DNA from: UBA11865 sp035686605
GTDB taxonomy: Bacteria > Chloroflexota > Anaerolineae > Promineifilales > Promineifilaceae
Reading direction: 5' to 3'
Length of the DNA: 6,387 nucleotides
Assembly: GCA_035686605.1 (NCBI GenBank)
Contig: DASRZI010000182.1
Span: 1 to 6,387 of the forward strand
Shown: piece by piece, positions 5,467 to 6,387 of the stretch
Layout of the letters: every line of letters begins with the position of its first letter
Numbering within the stretch: position 1 is the stretch's first letter
Made by a program: the position numbers and the translations under genes
Notes under the pieces: model-generated
Seen by the model: only the letters and a program-made list of their open reading frames with translations
What the model was told of the DNA's origin: nothing
Database searches by the model: none

Positions 5467-5495
5467 AGGATACACATAGCCTCTTGATCTGTCAA
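5467..5495 (-). promoter_or_regulatory. Promoter of small RNA B
   Basis: On the - strand a perfect -35 TTGACA (5490-5495), exactly 17 bases, then TATCCT (5467-5472; four of six matches to TATAAT). The start would fall near 5460. Read on the + strand the -10 area spells AAGGAGGATA and imitates a ribosome binding site, but no ATG, GTG or TTG follows at a normal distance. Confidence 0.65.
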
Positions 5496-5514
5496 TGGAT
5501 CATGTGTTCTAGCG

Positions 5515-6387
5515 ATGATCCGCGGACTTCTGAGATGGCGGTTGTGTGGTCGTGTCGTGATAGACCGATATACCTCGACCGAACCGTCAACGGTGCTATT
5601 AGCAGCGCAAGAGCGGCTCGAAAATTTACGAAGTCAAACGCTGGTTGAGCGGGATGTACGCAACGTGCTCGGTACGACTAGTGGTCGATCAGCGCCGGTA
5701 GTAAGGGCTCTTGCGACCAAAGTAACCGCGGCTGAGCATGGTCAACAGATCCTTGATAAACGCCGTCGCCGAGAAGCAATGGCCCAAGGGCTGGCGGCAA
5801 GTGACACACTGAGAGCATACCTCAAGTCTGAGCCTTCAAAGGCCTGGCGATCACCATCGCCAGGTCCTGAAGTAAAGGACCGATCCGAGAGCGGTAAACA
5901 AAATATTCGCCGATCATCTTCACCAAATGAAGAGTTGGTCAAGGTATACCCAAGCCTGGCTCAGGCAATGTTGCAGGCTGAGCTAGCAGCCCCAGGCCGC
6001 GTTTATTGGCTGCTGAAACATCTTGATACACAGGGCAAGGGGTGGCTCTCTGTTGATGATATACGGTTTCATCTTACCAATAAGCAGTCATCCCTTCGTG
6101 TTTGTGGGTGGCGACGGCTGCGCCAGATCCTTAATCAAGGCGAGGATTTTTTCTGGGCCCGTGACAGGGTGGGGCGGTTGTGGATAAATGGGCCGGCAAA
6201 GGTGGCCCAGGCGCTTGGATGCAATCGGTTGAAGGGCAAACCCATTGCCTTGCCGATTGCGGTGCTTCTCGGCGGAATAAAGGAGGTTAGAGCTCATTTC
6301 TACGCGAGTTTTCATAGTGGTCGCCACACTAATAATCCGATTTCTCGGGAGGCGTTACGGGAACTGACTGGGGTAGCGGAGCGGACT
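5515..6387 (+). CDS. Putative replication-initiator-like DNA-binding protein, C-terminus outside window
   Basis: An open frame of 291 codons that runs off the window. I do not recognise a named family. Residues about 25-110 are charged and helical (AAQERLENLRSQ, KRRRREAMAQGLAA). Residues about 110-145 are a low-complexity Ser/Pro/Arg linker. Residues about 160-240 look like a winged helix: GRVYWLLKHLDTQGKGWLSV, then VCGWRRLRQILNQGEDFFWA and GRLWINGPAKVAQALG. Residues about 245-291 contain a second helix-turn-helix candidate (NPISREALRELTGVAERT). Its position beside parAB and behind an antisense-RNA-like unit makes a plasmid initiator plausible, but this is inference. The start is uncertain: ATG 5515 has no ribosome binding site, and the first 25 residues are Arg-rich and unnatural. 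A competing frame from ATG 5502 (MCSSDDPRTSEMAVVWSCRD, then RPIYLDRTVNG) looks more protein-like and would join after a shift near 5592. Confidence 0.7.
   Translation, partial: MIRGLLRWRLCGRVVIDRYTSTEPSTVLLAAQERLENLRSQTLVERDVRNVLGTTSGRSAPVVRALATKVTAAEHGQQILDKRRRREAMAQGLAASDTLRAYLKSEPSKAWRSPSPGPEVKDRSESGKQNIRRSSSPNEELVKVYPSLAQAMLQAELAAPGRVYWLLKHLDTQGKGWLSVDDIRFHLTNKQSSLRVCGWRRLRQILNQGEDFFWARDRVGRLWINGPAKVAQALGCNRLKGKPIALPIAVLLGGIKEVRAHFYASFHSGRHTNNPISREALRELTGVAERT
5841..5866 (+). repeat. Perfect 9-bp inverted repeat inside the Rep-like gene
   Basis: CCTGGCGAT (5843-5851), CACC, ATCGCCAGG (5856-5864), extendable by a G-T and a G-C pair. It lies in codons for the Ser/Pro-rich linker, where the protein tolerates sequence freedom, so a DNA- or RNA-level role such as a binding site is possible. 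Confidence 0.5.

Noticed and set aside
5463..5469. AAGGAGG as a ribosome binding site for the Rep-like gene
   Set aside because: No usual start codon lies 5-10 bases downstream; the nearest ATG candidates are over 20 bases away. It is better explained as the complement of the small RNA B -10 region.
1..6387. CRISPR array, tRNA, rRNA or insertion sequence
   Set aside because: No regularly spaced direct repeats, cloverleaf, rRNA-like stretch, transposase or terminal inverted repeats were seen on either strand.

Overview
The window looks like the maintenance and replication-control region of a bacterial plasmid or phage-plasmid. A ribbon-helix-helix protein, ParA, ParB and a phage-type antirepressor are packed head to tail on the + strand. 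A structured non-coding interval follows, and then the start of a large gene of unknown family that I suggest, tentatively, is a replication initiator. The host cannot be proved from sequence. The protein style (ParB with extra insertions, the unusual Rep-like protein, moderate GC) made me think of Chloroflexota, but this is an impression.

Layout. 1-679 (- strand) is the N-terminal 226 residues of an orphan HsdR_N-type PD-(D/E)XK protein that runs off the window. 777-1078 (- strand) is a small unrecognised gene readable only across two single-base frame changes. 1079-1406 holds no gene that I can support. At 1407-1453 a sigma70-like promoter overlaps three phased GGTATC/GATACC half-sites, just ahead of the RHH gene (1481-1843). 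Then come parA (1890-2690), parB (2683-3855) and the antirepressor (3852-4652), with overlapping ends that suggest one translationally coupled operon, probably autorepressed by the RHH protein. 4667-4878 is a broken small Cys/His protein gene.

The most interesting part is 5021-5495. It holds two units of about 180 bp in the same order, both read from the - strand. Each has a perfect TTGACA box, a 17-bp spacer and a TANCCT -10 box, then a G/C-hairpin body with GGGG, CCCC, CCCCAA and AAGGGGC blocks, then a Rho-independent terminator with a CTAG-containing stem. They look like two diverged copies of a small RNA of about 150 nt. The downstream copy lies antisense to the leader of the Rep-like gene, as expected of a counter-transcribed copy-number regulator. 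The upstream copy would act in trans or serve another purpose.

The Rep-like gene (5515 to the window end) is open for 291 codons, has a winged-helix-like middle part, and may truly begin in another frame. Several small genes here need single-base frame changes while the long genes are intact, so either small accessory genes are decaying or the sequence carries a few indel errors.
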